Shown here piece after piece: positions 11,838 to 24,672 of a DNA stretch of 64,000 nt. The stretch spans positions 96,810,477-96,874,476 of the forward strand of contig NC_080170.1 of the NCBI RefSeq assembly GCF_950295315.1, in the 5' to 3' direction. How positions within the stretch are numbered: the stretch's first letter is position 1; each line of letters opens with the position of its first letter. The notes under the pieces were generated by a model that saw only the letters and a program-made list of their open reading frames with translations, ran no database searches and had not been told where the DNA came from. The position numbers and the translations under genes are program-made. This DNA is from Erinaceus europaeus. Taxonomy: Eukaryota; Chordata; Mammalia; Eulipotyphla; Erinaceidae.

Positions 11838-12035
11838 GCCAGAGATAGCTCACCAGGTAGGATGTGAGTCTTGCGATGTGGGTGGCCCTGTTTTAAGCGC
11901 CCCCCCCCCATGGGACTTGAAGGCACTGGGGGAGGCTGCGGTACTAGCATGTCTTCATCTGGATCTGAATGAAGAAAGCAGCCTGGGAACTGTGAAATCA
12001 TGCACACATGAGGCCCAGCTCTGCAAATAAATAAT
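11838..12035 (+). mobile_element. SINE-like repeat, family D
   Basis: Starts AGCCAGAGATAGCTCACCAG and ends CCCAGCTCTGCAAATAAATAAT. tRNA-like start and AAATAAATAA tail. Contains a run of 10 C. Confidence 0.55.
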
Positions 12036-12175
12036 TCTTTCTGTACATTATGGCTCTGTCTCTGAGATGTTTATTATTTGCATAAAATGAGACATGTCCT
12101 CGTGTGCCTATAAATCATCTTTTCCAGTATGTATCGGGATAATAAAGCTATGATTTCAAGACTAAAAGACACTAT

Positions 12176-12425
12176 TCTCAGGGACATGGTGGTGGTACAC
12201 CTGGTTCACCTGGATGAGTACACACATTACAATGTGCAAAGACCCCAGGTTAAAGCCCCCAGTCCCCACTTGGTGTGTGTGGGGGGGAAGCAGTGCAGGG
12301 AGGAAGTACGAAGTTTCACAAGTATGAAACAGTGCTCCAGGTATCTTTCAGTCTTTCTCCCACTTTAACTCCCCCTCCCATCACAATTTCTCTCTGTTTC
12401 TATCTTAAATAAATAAATATTTTAA
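12176..12425 (+). mobile_element. tRNA-derived SINE, family A (diverged)
   Basis: Head CAGGGACATGGTGGTGGTACAC, mid CCCCAGGTTAAAGCCCCCAG, pyrimidine body and AAATAAATAAATATTT tail. Confidence 0.8.
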
Positions 12426-14405
12426 AAAGATGCAGGTCTCTAATATTTGTGTTACATCTTAATTTCCTTAACTGTTGTTATTCAGGGCGATAGCAAGGTT
12501 GACCATTTATATGTCTACAGAGTAGAAAGACAGTCACTAACAATAATAAACCAAGAATGTCACAGATGCAGGTTCTGTAGGCAATGATAATTGATAGTAT
12601 CTTGGAGACAATGATAGCATTTTATATTTTAGATTTATTTCTATGTGCCAATATGCACCAAGTGGTGCTTACCTATATTAAACAATGAAAGGCAGTCAAA
12701 ATTTGGTTTATCCTACTAATAAGGTAGAAGCTACAGACTAAGAATATAGTTTACAAAAATGAATTTTACTTCCTTGGACATGTTATAGTTCTTCAAATAA
12801 TTACCTCCAACTGTGAGATTTTGAACTTTGTATTGGCATAAAACCAATAATTGAAATACTTCCAACTTTCTGCAAAATAAAGAGTAATTGATCCAGAGAG
12901 CTGTGTGCTTAAGGATGTCAATAACAATAAATGTTCGCTGTGTCTATAAAGAAAGAAAAGGACTTTCTCTATATGTGTGAATGCATGTGTGTTAGACGTA
13001 GGCTGCAAATATAGAAAAAGAACTGGATAAGGAACTTGTGCTTTTCTTTTGTTCTTATTTTGAACTCCATTAAATAGATATGTGACCTTGGGCAAATGAT
13101 TTAATAGCTATTCTCCTCTTCCTCCTTCTCATCCTCCTCCTCCTCCTCCTCCTTCTTCTTCTTCTTCTTCTTCTTCTTCTTCTTCTCTGTCTTCTTCTCC
13201 TCCTTCTCATTTTTTTTTTTTGCCATTTCTAATACTTGATTTCTCTCTGTGTCAACCATGTCCACTTTAAAGGATGTTTTGTTATTATTAAATAATGTGT
13301 GGAAAATGTACACAAAGGAAGATTTTTTTTTAATAATTTCTCTTAATTCTAGGAGCAAAATAGAAGTAGCAATGTAATCATTAGACAAAAATCTTGGAAA
13401 CTACGCATGTGACATGATTTTACATTTGAAAGGAGAAAAAGGTGTAGAAGCCTTGACAAAAATTCCCAACAAATGATATTCAATTGTAAGTTTTATTGTT
13501 TCTTTATTCCACCGCTGATTTAAAAATCACAAGTTTTGTGTGTCTCCAATTGTGTGGATCTTTTTCTCTGGCAAACTTAATTATTTCTCCCCTATGACTC
13601 GTAACTATGTACTAAAAGAAAGAGGTAAATCAAATCCCTGCTTATGTCTTTGAACATCTTATTGTTTTACTTATCAAATGCTCCCTGATAGCTTTTGACA
13701 AGAAAAAGAAGTATCTAATTTGTTACAGATAACAATTGAGTGGGGAAAGAACAGGGTACCTAAAAAAAGGAAAGAACATATGCTGTGCAATGTGAAGCAA
13801 GTTTTCTCCGAACTTGATCACTAATAAGACTGTCACATGTCAGGACCCAGCATTATCTCAAAGCTGCACAAGATTCCTTAAAGGGACTGTTCCTTTTTAG
13901 AATAAATTCAAAAAAGGCTCTTATATCTTTGCCTTCCAGACCTGAAAAAGGGACCATCTTTCTTTTGATCTTTTATGTTCTTGATCGTAATTGTTTCCAT
14001 AATGATCTGCAATTTCTGAATTCCAGAACTTCCAAAGGTCTCAGTTGATAATTCTTAGTTAAAATAGATGCTTCTTAATTTTGTTTTTGAGAAAAAAATT
14101 AATAAATGCTTCTTTCCATGTTTTAAAAAGCATTTTAGATTATCTGTATCTGAAACACTGAATTCTTAGTTAATCAAGATTTGTTATGCTCACCCCTCAA
14201 GTGACTTTTTTAGGAGAACGAAAAGTTGTGTTGAATTCGTGGTTAATCTGTTCATCAGGAAAAAAGTCTTACCTGTGTCTGTCTTTCTTATTAATAAATA
14301 ATTATTTTTAATTATTCTTTTTTGAACTTTATGACTTTTTGAATTTATTGTAAAAAGGAACAAATAAAATAAATTCTATATATATTTATAATGTCTCAGT
14401 AGATT
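12426..14405. other. Unique DNA around a CTT/CTC microsatellite
   Basis: No gene or dispersed repeat seen apart from the microsatellite at 13112-13222. The Lys/Glu-rich frame on the minus strand here is a translation of that microsatellite. Confidence 0.5.
13112..13222. repeat. (CTC)n/(CTT)n trinucleotide microsatellite
   Basis: CTC-rich units followed by roughly a dozen uninterrupted CTT units and a run of T. Reads as GAA/GAG on the minus strand. Confidence 0.9.
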
Positions 14406-14407
14406 TC

Positions 14408-14508
14408 TTTTTAAAAAATAGATTTATTTATTATTGGATAGAGACAGAGAGAAATGGAGAGGGAAAGGGGAGACAGAGAGGGAGAGAGATGCACCATCAC
14501 CTGGTCCC
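14408..14508 (-). mobile_element. Truncated SINE, family A
   Basis: Has the tail and pyrimidine body (as GAGAGAAATGGAGAGGG on plus) and a short CACCATCACCTGGTCCC head remnant. The middle of the element is deleted. Confidence 0.8.
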
Positions 14509-14509
14509 T

Positions 14510-15340
14510 GTAGATTTCAAATGTAAAATTGTGCTTGTTTGACCAGTGTCATCAGCTTGGATCACACTATTCAGGATATGAGACTTACTGGCTTTATTGT
14601 AAGTGATTGATAATTCCAGTTCCAACATCATATTTCAATGAGTGTGGAAAGAGAGAGAGCATGCAATGTAGTATCAAGGTAACAGGAAACTTGTCAAATG
14701 GGAGATAAGATGAGGGTGTGTTGCAGAAGTATTGAAGTTAACCATTTATTTGAAACAGATGAAACTTGGAAATTTCTTTTTTGCAATGAAAGAAAAGAGA
14801 TGAGGTGTTAAAATGTAGCAATCTCTTATAGTGAAATTATTCTAAAAATATCAAGTGTTTTATGGCAACATTTCCTAGAAAAATTATAGAGCTCCCTAGG
14901 CAAGAAAAGCACTTCCTGCATGAGTACCTTCCACCTGTGTACACCCCCCTTCTCTTTTCTGTGATTTTTAAAATATGCATTTGAAGAATTATAATTTTAT
15001 AATAGCCACTCAAGTGAAAAGTATTAAGAGGCATCATCTGATGCTAATGACAATAATAGTCAGAGGTATAGAACACTCCCACTCGTTCTCCCATTTTAAT
15101 GCAAGAGCTTTTAGAGATCCTACTGAAAAAGGTATCATAAATGGCACTTGGTTAGTATTCACTATCTATGCAAAAGCAAATGTGAAAATATAATGGTTCA
15201 CTTTATTTAAAAAGACTTAAGCTTATAATAGAGATGCAAACCATGGCTGTGCTCTTTTTATAACAAACGATTCCTAGTTCAATCAACAGAAATAATATTG
15301 TATTAAAAATATTTAAGCTTATATCAGAGACATATATTTC
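14510..15340. other. Unique A/T-rich DNA
   Basis: No feature supported. Confidence 0.5.
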
Positions 15341-15344
15341 TTCT

Positions 15345-18300
15345 TTTTTATTTTTTTATTTTATTTTTTTATTTAAGAAAGGATTAATTAACAAAACCAT
15401 AGGGTAGGAGGGGTACAATTTCAAACAATTCCCACCACCCAATCTTCATTTCCCACCCTCTCCCCTGATAGCTTTCCCATTCTCTATCCCGCTGGGAGTA
15501 TGGACCCAGGGTCATTGTGGGTTGCAGAAGGTAGAAGGTCTGGCTTCTGTAATTGCTTCCCCACTGAAAATGGGCGTTGACTGGTCGGTCCATACTCCCA
15601 GTCTGCCTCTCTCTTTCCCTAGTAGGGTGGGTCTCTGGGGAAGCGGAGCTCCAGGACACATTGGTGGGGTCTTCAGTCTAGGGAAACCTGGCCGGCATCC
15701 TGATGACATCTGGAACCTGGTGACTGAAAAGAGAGTTAACATACAAAGCCAAACAAATTGTTGAGCAATCATAGACCCAAAGCTTGGAATAGAGGAGAGG
15801 AAGTGTTAGGAGGTACTCACTGAAAACTCTAGTGCACTTCTGTTTTCAGTTACATATTGTGCAGTAGTTTACAGATACGTGTGAACATATGCTCTCTCTC
15901 ACAGAAACTGGTGTATATCTAGGTTTTGGGAATTTGTTAGAAAGTGAACGACCTGAGATGAAATTAGAGTATGCTATGAAAGGAAAGGTCTCACCCGAGA
16001 AATGAAGTTGAAGGGTTGTCATTCCACAGGTGAAGTCTCTGGAAACAGTCTGAAGTGAAGCATGTTGAGGTGGCAATCATTGTGTTGGTTAGGTTGTGAT
16101 CGGCAGATGCAATATTATTTGATATGGATTGGGAGAGGCATACGGGAAAGTGGGCCCTATCCAATGGTTCCAGGACTGGGGAAAGTAGAGGCTCTATAGT
16201 GGAGATGTGAGGTACCTGCTGTCTTAGGGTTCAAAAAGACAATGGATAGTTAATGTTATTATCACATTATTTGTTAATTGGGTTAACTTTGAAAAGTCCT
16301 TTTGTTAGGGTTTGCTGTACAGTACCCAGTATCTTGTATATAGCTGTGCTATTGGTTACTTGTGATCTACTTGGTCTAGGCTTTTGAGAGAGTCTGCGTA
16401 TCAATTACACAGCCTATATATTGAAAAGATTCAGTTTGTGTTTTGAAAAACTTCGAGACATACAATTGATTTTCCCCCTCTCGTATTAACTAACTAGTGA
16501 TTTATATGTCAACATTTTCCTAGGAGTGTACATAAACACCATTCCCACCACCAAAAGACTGTGACCCATCCCTCCCGCCCACTCCCACCCCCCACTGGCC
16601 CAGGAAGCTGCATGTCTACCCCTCACCACAGGGTTTTTACTTTGGTGCCCTACTTACAATTTGGTCAGGTCCATCTTTTAGTTCCCTTTCAGATCTTCTT
16701 AGTCAACTTCTGTTGATGAGTGGGATCATCCAATACTCACCTTTATCTTTCTGACTTACCTCATTTAACATAATTCCTTCTAGCTCTGTCCAAGATGGGT
16801 CAGAGAAGGTGGGTTCATTGTTTTTGATAGCTGCATAGTATTCCATTGTGTATATATACCACAGCTTTCTCAGCCACTCATCTGGTGTTGGGCACCTGGG
16901 TTGCTTCCAGGTTTTAGCTATTATGAATTGTGCTGCTATGAACATAGGAGTACATACCTTTTTTATGTTGGGTGTTATGGAGTCCTTGGGGTATAACCCC
17001 AGGAGAGGAATTACTGGATCATATGGAAGGTACATGTCTAGCCTTCTGAGAGTTTTCCAGACTGCTCTCCACAGAGGCTGTACCAATTTACATTCCCACC
17101 AGCAATGTCAAAGGGTTCCTCTGTCCCCACAACCTCTCCAGCATTTGTTGCTGCTGTCCTTTTTGATGTATGCCATTCTTACAGGAGTGAGGTGGTATCT
17201 TAGTGTTGTCTTAATTTGCATTTCTCTGACAATCAGTGACTTAGAGCAGTTTTTCATATGTTTGTTAGCCTTTCGGATCTCCTCGGAGGTGAATGTTTTG
17301 TTCATATCCTCTGCCCATTTTTGGATGGGGTCATTTGCTTTTTTGGTGCCAAGTTTGCTGAGCTCTTTATATATTTTGGTGATTAGTTTCTCGTCTGATG
17401 TATGGCATATGAAGATCTTCTCCCATTCTGTGAGGGGTCTCTTTGTTTGTTTAATAGTTTCTTTGGCTGTACAGAAGCTTTTCAATTTGATGTAGTCCCA
17501 TTGGTTTGTTTCTGCTTTAGTCTTCCTTGCAATTGGGTTTGAGTCATCAAAGATGTCCTTGAGGTGTATGTGGGAAAGTGTTTTACCAATGTTTTCCTCT
17601 AAGTATTTGATTGTTTCTGGTCTGACATCTAGGTCTTTGATCCATTTGGAGTTGATTTTTGTTTCTGGTGAGATAAAGTGGTTCAATTTCATTCTTCTGC
17701 ATGTTACAACCGAGTTTTCCCAGCACCATTTATTGAAGAGAGCCTCCTTTTTCCATTTAATCCTTTGGGCCCCCTTATCAAAGATTAGATGCCCATAGGT
17801 GTGGGGATTTACTTCTGGGCTTTCAATTCTGTTCCACTGGTCTGTGTGTCTATTTTTGTTCCAGTACCATGCTGTTTTGATGATTATGGCTTTATAATAT
17901 AGTATAAGGTCTGGGAGTGTGATGCCTCCATTTCTGTTTCTTTTCCTTAAGATGGTCTTGGCAATTCTAGGTGTTTTCACGTTCCAGATAAATGATTGTA
18001 GTGTTTGTTCTATTCTCTTAAAGAAGCTTGGTGGAACTTTGATGGGTATTGCATTAAATTTGTATATGGCTCTGGGGAGAATATTCATTTTGATGATATT
18101 TATTGTTCCAATCCATGAGCATGGGATATCTTTCCATTTCTTGGTATCAGTTTCTATTTCCTTGAGTAGTGACTCATAGTTTTCAGTATATAAGTCTTTC
18201 ACTTCTTTGGTCAACTTTATTCCTAGGTATTTGATCGATTTTGCTGAAACAGTAAATGGGAGTGATTTCTGGATGTCTTCTTCATCAGATTTAGTGTTTG

Positions 18301-19490
18301 CATAAAGAAATGCCACTGATTTTTGTACATTGATTTTGTAGCCTGATACCTTGCTATATTGCCTAATAACTTCCAGTAGTTTTCTGCTGGATTCTTTAGG
18401 TTTTTCTATGTATACTATCATATCCTCTGCAAATAGTGAGAGCTTGACTTCTTCCCTTCCAATCTGTATTCCTTTGATTTCTTTCTCTTGCCTGATTGCT
18501 ATGGCAAGAACTTCCAATACTATGTTGAAGAGTAACGGTGACAGTGGACAGCCCTGTCTAGTCCCCTATCTGAGGGGGAACGCTTTCAGCTTCTGTCCAT
18601 TGAGTATGATGTTGGCTGTAGGTTTGCTATATATAGACTCCACTATCTTCAGGAATTTCCCATCTATTCCCATTTTTTCTAGAGTTTTGAGCATGAATGG
18701 GTGTTTGATTTTGTCAAAGGCTTTCTCTGCATCTGTTGAAATAATCATGTGGTTTTTGGATTTTCTTTTATTGATGTGGTGAATGACATTGATTGACTTA
18801 CGGATGTTGAACCAGCCTTGCATTCCTGGGATGAATCTCACTTGGTCGTGATGAACAATCTTTTTGATATGTTGCTGTATCCGGTTGGCCTATATCTTGT
18901 TTAATATTTTGGCATCTATGTTCATCAGAGATATTGGTCTGTAGTTTTCCTTTTTTTGTTCTGTCCCTATCAGCTTTTGGTATCAGGGTGATGTTGGCTT
19001 CATAGAAGGTGGAAGGGAGTATTCCTGTTTCTTCAATCTTATGGAAAAGCTTAAGAAGTATGGGTACTAACTATTTCCTGAAAGTTTTGTAGAATTCATT
19101 TGTGAAGCCATATGGTCCAGGACTTTTGTTGTTGGGGAGGGTCTTAATAATGGTTTCAATTTCTTTGTCTGTGATTGGTGCATTTAGATTTTGTAGTTCT
19201 TCTTGGTTCAGTTTTGGAAAGGCATATGCTTCTAGGAATTGTTCCATTTCTTCCAGATTCTCTAGCTTGGTGGCGTATAGTTCTTTATAGAAGTTTTGCA
19301 GGGTTCTCTGGATTTCTGTGGTGTCAGTTGTGATATCTCCTCCATTGTTTACAATTCTATTAATTTGAGTCCTCTCTCTTTTTTTGTTTGGTAAGTCTGG
19401 CTAGGGGTTTGTCAATTTTGTTTCATCTTTCAAAGAACCAACATTTGGCTTCATTGATCTTTTGTATGGTTCTCTTAGCTGTGCCAAAAG
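15345..19490 (-). mobile_element. LINE-1, 5'-truncated, with ORF2 and full 3' UTR (young type)
   Basis: Minus-strand L1. The tail side (15345-15385) is T-rich and leads into TTTAAGAAAGGATTAATTAAC; the 3' UTR covers about 1.3 kb to 16702, then ORF2 to about 19490. The 5' end is lost inside the RT region. Because ORF2 and the tail sequence are joined here, this copy is the key that identifies all other CCATAGG(G/A)TA(G/A)GAGGGG repeats in the window as L1 3' UTRs. Confidence 0.93.
16703..19490 (-). pseudogene. L1 ORF2 (reverse transcriptase), C-terminal part
   Basis: L1 ORF2 makes the endonuclease/reverse transcriptase for target-primed reverse transcription. Here the endonuclease and early RT are missing. 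RT motifs seen include [11 protein letters not shown] and [20 protein letters not shown]. The catalytic box reads FAED where FADD is expected. The C-terminal region with [10 protein letters not shown] and [11 protein letters not shown] is intact up to the natural stop at 16703. From 18841 to 16703 one frame is kept, broken only by TAG at about 18563-18565 and TGA at 17108-17110. Upstream of 18842 other frame breaks appear. The damage is light, so the insertion is recent, but the copy is dead. Confidence 0.93.
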
Positions 19491-20705
19491 ATATATATTT
19501 CTTAGTGTCTCCTATAATGCAATATCCTTGGTACATTCAATCTATTGAAAAATTTACTCAGGAAAATAACAAAGCAAAATATTCTCCTTCTGATATTATG
19601 AGACCATTGCATGTATTGCAGACAACCAGCAAAAGAAGTCAAAAAGTAAAAAAGAAAGGTGTAAAATTCAGATTTTGAATTTAAAATTCAAAATTTAAGG
19701 CTTGGGAGAGAATGATCAGGTGTTGCCATCAAACTAAATTATATTCTTGAAAGAATCTACACTAATTTTAATATCAGTTATGATTCCCTCTTTTAAAGCT
19801 TTATTAAACATACTAGTAAACCCTAACATTGTAGTCAATTAGATGAATGTATAGCTAACATTTAAAATGTTATACTGAAGGACTGATTTCTCCCACTCCC
19901 AATAAAAAAGAAGTTGGTAATGCTAAAGCATGACTACATTAGCCACTGGAACAAGTTAAGCCTCCCTCTTTCTGGTGAGTTAGGAAGGACGTTTATAGAT
20001 AAAATATTGCAAGTAGAACTGGTGTAGGTAAGCCCATCAGCAGTACTGGCAGATATCTGACAAGAGAAAGAATGATAGTTTAAGAAAAATACTGAGCTAG
20101 GATTAGTTGGGGTAAGGGAAGAACTAGATTCAATTGATATTAATTAAAAAAAAGAAAATTCCTGGGCTCAGTACATTCAACAAAACTGGGAAATTCTAAT
20201 TTATTACTTTATTTTTAGTAAAGTACTGAAGGTATATGGATTCAGTGGTTTTTCTACTTGCAGTTAAGCTTTTCGGGGACTTTTGAGCATATGTGGAAAT
20301 GATGCTATTATTTTACTGTCACTTATATAGTACTTCCCTTTAATTTAGTTATGTATCTAATGGTAACACTGCAATGAATACTGGAAATGAAGAAATAAGC
20401 TAACCAACAATAAATATCTCATCAAGTTAATTATCTGGGAGAATTTAATAAAAGTGTAAATTAGAGATATCATCCTTACAAAGGTCCAAAGAATATGTAT
20501 TCAACTAAGATCACAAATACTCTAAGAAACGTCTGTCTTTATTGTCAACTATAAACCATTATCCCCCAATAGAAGAATTAAATATATATATATATATATA
20601 TATAAAGAAGATCTTAAAAAAAGACTTCTGTCAAATTAAAACTACAAATATTTGAAGTCTAAAAGTCTCATTCAACGTATTCTTTTTGTTTGTTTGTTTC
20701 AATAG
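19491..20705. other. Unique A/T-rich DNA
   Basis: No gene or known repeat. A short (TA)n lies at 20582-20605. Confidence 0.5.
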
Positions 20706-20707
20706 TC

Positions 20708-22362
20708 TTTTTTTTCTTTTTTATTTAAGAAAGGATTAATTAACAAAACCATAGTGTAGGAGGGGTACAACTCCACATAATTCCCACCACCCAATCTCCA
20801 TTTCCCACCCCCTCCCCTGATAGCTTTCTGTTGTTTTTGACGGGTTAGGTTGTTTTCACCGGGCTGGCTTCACGGGCGGGTAACAGACGACCAGGGACTC
20901 ATGGTAGGGTTGTACGCAGCACAATCTAAGACGAGCTAAGCTAAACTCAAGGTAAAGTACTCTAAAACTCACAATGCTGTCTTTATATATACTTGCCAAG
21001 TAGGGTGGAAACAGGGTGTGACATAGAGAGGGTGGAGAGAAAAGTGACTGGTGACAATCAGAGTGTGACAAGGAGAGGATCAGGGTGTGACAAGGAGGGG
21101 GGGTGGAGCAAAAACATATCATGCAACAGTGGGCATTGAACCAATGCCCTGGAGGGAGGTGCTTGTTAACAGCGGTTATATAAATAGAATGAAGTGGTTA
21201 TGTAAATAGAATAGTGTTAAGCAGGGGGGATTTAAACCAAATGAAACAGAAGGGGTCTCATGCATACCAACAGCTTTCCCATTCTCTATCCCTCTGGGAG
21301 TATGGACCCAGGGTCATTGTGGGTTGCAGAAGGTGGAAGGTCTGGCTTCTGTAATTGCTTCCCCACTGAACATGGGAGTTGACTGGTCGCTCCGTACTCC
21401 CAGTCTGCCTCTCTCTTTCCCTAGTAGAATGGGTCTCTGGGGAGGCGGAGCTCCAGGACATATTGGTGGGGTCTTCAATCCAGGGAAGCCTGGCCGGCAT
21501 CCTGATGACATCTGGAACCTGGTGACTGAAAAGAGAGTTAACATACAAAGCCAAACAAATTGTTGAGCAATCATGGACCCAAAGTTTGGAATAGTGGAGA
21601 GGAAGTGTTAGGGGGATACTCACTGCAAACTCTAGTGTACTTCTGCTTTCAGATATATATTTTGCAGTAGTTTATGGATATGTGTGAACATATGCTCTGT
21701 CTCACAGAGACTGGTGTATATCCAGGTTTTGGGACTTTGTTAGAAAGTGAACCACCTGAGATGGCATTAAAGTATACTATGAAAGGAAAGGTCTCACGTG
21801 AGTAATGAAGCTGAAGGGTTGTCATTCCACAGGTGAAGTCTCTGGAAACAGTCTGAAGTGAAGCATGTTGAGGTGGCAATCGTTGTGTTGGTTAGGTTGT
21901 GATCGGCAGATGCAATATTATTTGATATGGATTGGGAGAGGCATACGGGAAAGTGGGCCCTATCCAATGGTTCCAGGACTAGGGGAAGTAGAGGCTCTAT
22001 AGTGGAGATGTGAGGTTCCTGCTGTCTTAGAGTTCAAAAAGACAATCGATAGTTAATGTTATCATCACATTAATTGGTAATTGGGTTAACTTTGAAAAGT
22101 CCTTTTGTTAGGGTTTGCTGTACAGTACCCAGTATCTTGTATATAGCTGTGCTATTGGTTGCTTCTGATCTACTTGGTCTAGGCTTTTGAGAGAATCTGC
22201 ATATCAATTACACTGCATATGTTGAGAAAAGATTCAGTTTATGTTTTGAAAAACTTCGAGACATACAATTAATTTTCCCCCTCTCATATTAATTAGTGGT
22301 TTATATGACTACATTTTACTAGGAGTGTACATAAACACCATTCCCACCACCAAAAGACTGCA
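20708..22362 (-). mobile_element. L1 3'-UTR copy (young type) split by a solo LTR
   Basis: Same 3' UTR as 15345-16560, starting at the T-rich tail and TTTAAGAAAGGATTAATTAAC. Interrupted at 20829-21272 by an LTR. Truncated at 22362 within CCACCACCAAAAGACTG, close to where ORF2 would begin. Confidence 0.9.
20829..21272 (-). mobile_element. Solo LTR of an endogenous retrovirus
   Basis: A 444-bp insert that begins TGTTG and ends CAACA (perfect inverted ends) and is flanked by GCTTTC at 20823-20828 and 21273-21278. This gives a 6-bp duplication as made by many retroviral integrases. Minus orientation is favoured because TATATAAA on that strand (near 20985) is followed by a plausible transcript start. 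I see no clear AATAAA. Unlike the LTR at 50962-51439. Confidence 0.88.
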
Positions 22363-22554
22363 TTTTAGACTATAGAAAATGATCATGTAATTTTTATTAC
22401 TAATAAACAATAATTATCTGGTTATTTAAAATTATTCTTCTAACGTAATTTTAATAATCACTAATTACAATCTATAGGTCAATTTCCAGGAGAGCATCAA
22501 AAGAGTCACTAATTCACTCTGTCCTACTCCCATATAAATACAATGAAAAAAAGT

Positions 22555-23075
22555 CATTCCCTGGGTAGATGAGCCCAGCAGATCCCTACCCTACTAGGGA
22601 AAAATATAAACAGTCTGGGGTATGGATTGACCTACCAATGTCCATATCCAGCAGAGAAGCAATTACAGAAGCCTACACACCTGCCTTCTGCTGCACCGCC
22701 CCCCCCCCCAAGAAAACATGTTGGTCCATACTCCCAGTGGGGGAAGAAATGATAAGGGAAGATGACCAAAGAGCTCTGAACTCCAACTCCATTAGGAGCC
22801 AGAGAGAGAAGTGGAAAAGGAAGGCTATTAAAAACTAGTAATAGGTATAGTTGTGACTTAGAAAAAAAAGGACCATAAAAAAGGGAAAATATATATTGAC
22901 CAATAGTTACAGAAATAATAGTCAACCCATATCTACAACCTTTGGAGAACTACTATAGCTTCCAATGGAGGGAATGGGGACACAGAACTCTAGTGGTGGG
23001 AACGGTAAAGAAGTGTACCCCTATTATCTTATAATTGTGTAAATCCATATTAAGTCACTAAAAAAAATAGAAAAA
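22555..23075 (+). mobile_element. Old L1 3'-UTR fragment
   Basis: Plus-strand, diverged 3' UTR: CCCTACCCTACTAGGGAAAA, AAGCAATTACAGAAGCC, then AACTCTAGTGGTGGGAACGG near the tail. Carries a run of 10 C at 22701. Confidence 0.8.
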
Positions 23076-23211
23076 GAAAGTCATCCAGATTCAAGGTGAA
23101 ATCAAAACTAGCAAGGTAAAAATAAGGATTAACACAAAAGTCATGTTCTCCAAGTGATAGAAACATTTCCCTTGCAAAAACAAGTAGGCATTTTAGTAAG
23201 CAAATCTAGAT

Positions 23212-23343
23212 AGAACTGCCAGATGGTGGCTCACCTGGCAGGGGGCACATGTTACCATGCACTTGAACCAAGGACACAGGTTTCAACACCCTTTCCCCAT
23301 CTGCAGGAAGGAAGCTTCAAAAGACACTGCTGCAGGTCCCCCC

Positions 23344-23386
<43 letters not shown>

Positions 23387-23445
23387 ATATATATATCTAT
23401 CTAGCTATCTCTCTCTGTCTGACTCTATCTCTATCACAATTATGG
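23212..23445 (+). mobile_element. SINE, family A (diverged) with (CT)n
   Basis: Head GAACTGCCAGATGGTGGCTC, mid GGACACAGGTTTCAACACCC, then a (CT)n and CTATATATAT expansion. Two low-complexity frames across it are not genes. Confidence 0.7.
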
Positions 23446-24470
23446 CCATGAAAAGTGGTAGCGTAATCATGTAGTCATTGTGCCTGCTGGCAAAAAAAAA
23501 AAAAAAAGAAAGAAAGAAAGAAAAGAAACAAAGAAGCAAAAACTAGGTATTCACTAACATATGTAATGATGAGCTACTAAAAACACAGACAGAAAAAAAT
23601 AAATCTTATATGATATCACTTTTTGTGGAATTAAATAAAGTGAGCCCACAGAGACTAAGACTATCATGATAGTCATCAGAGTTCTGGAGATCTAATGTAT
23701 AGCATAATGCTTGTAGTTAATAACTATATATTTGAAAGTTGCTTTAAAAAAGTAGATCTTAAATTTACCCACCACAAAAAAAAAAGAATTGCTATTTAAA
23801 TAAGATGATGGAGGTGTTAGCTAACTACAGGGATAATTATTTTGCAATGTGTTCCGATATCAAAGAAGCATGTACATGTACTATGCCTTAATATACTGAC
23901 TTATATAAGTCAGTTATATCTTGATCAGATTGAGGAGAAAAAAGTAAAATTAATATGAGTTTTGATTCTGTCTTTTTTTTAATGAAGAGGTTTTTGTAGA
24001 AGATATTTTTCTACTGTTTCTGCACCACTGCCAAGCAGTGTGCAAAACCCAGCAGGAACACAGAACTCTAATATCTCTGCCAAGAAAGTCACTCAGGGAG
24101 CAAATGATTTAAGAGGAACTCGCAGTTTGAAAAAATGATTTTGAAGAGTCCCTCTGTATGCAAGCTTCAGATCTAATTTGACTGGTTTACTACAACCCTG
24201 ATTAAATGGGATTCCTGAAAGTAAAAGGTGTGCAACTTAGCTCTGCCTGGTGACGTTTCCTTATGACAACAGTCTATTTTATTTCTTCATGACAATAGAG
24301 ATAAAACCCAGTCCAATTTATTTTAGAGAGCATCAGACTTCAACCCTTCCCATTACACCTCCTCCTATACGTACATCAACACAAACTTTTTAAGTGATCT
24401 ATACCTATCCAAATGGGGAGGGGGAGTATCCTCTTTTCATCCAATTCTTTGTTCTTGTGTGGTAAGTTAA
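23446..24470. other. Unique A/T-rich DNA
   Basis: Contains a short A/GAAA run at 23490-23525. No gene seen. Confidence 0.5.
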
Positions 24471-24534
24471 TTTTTTTTGCTCCTTTTTTTTTCTTTTTAT
24501 TTAAGAAAGGAAGTTAATTTTTTTTAATTAAATT

Positions 24535-24672
24535 TTTTTTTCCTTGCTTAACCACTTGTGAAGCGACCTTTCTGCAAGTGGGGAGCCAAGGGCTCGAACC
24601 AGAATCCTTATGCTAGTCCTTGTGTTTCACACCATGTGTGCTTCACCACTGCGCTATTGCCAGGCCCCCCCC
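24535..24672 (-). mobile_element. SINE, family A/B, body shortened
   Basis: Minus-strand SINE head: AACCACTTGTGAAGCGACC, GTGGGGAGCCAAGGGCTCG and terminal GCCAGGCCCCCCCCC. The pyrimidine body is missing and the tail is a T run. Confidence 0.8.

Noticed and set aside
13101..13388. Lys/Glu-rich 95-codon frame on the minus strand
   Set aside because: Produced by the CTT/CTC microsatellite and flanking sequence.
15384..15772. Repeated 75-105-codon frames of the type QKVEGLASVIASPLNMGVD
   Set aside because: The same peptide appears at 21324, 36156, 36873, 39772 and elsewhere. It lies in the L1 3' UTR, which is non-coding, and both strands are open there by base composition.
16848..17495. 215-codon plus-strand frame with hydrophobic stretches
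   Set aside because: Antisense shadow of L1 ORF2.
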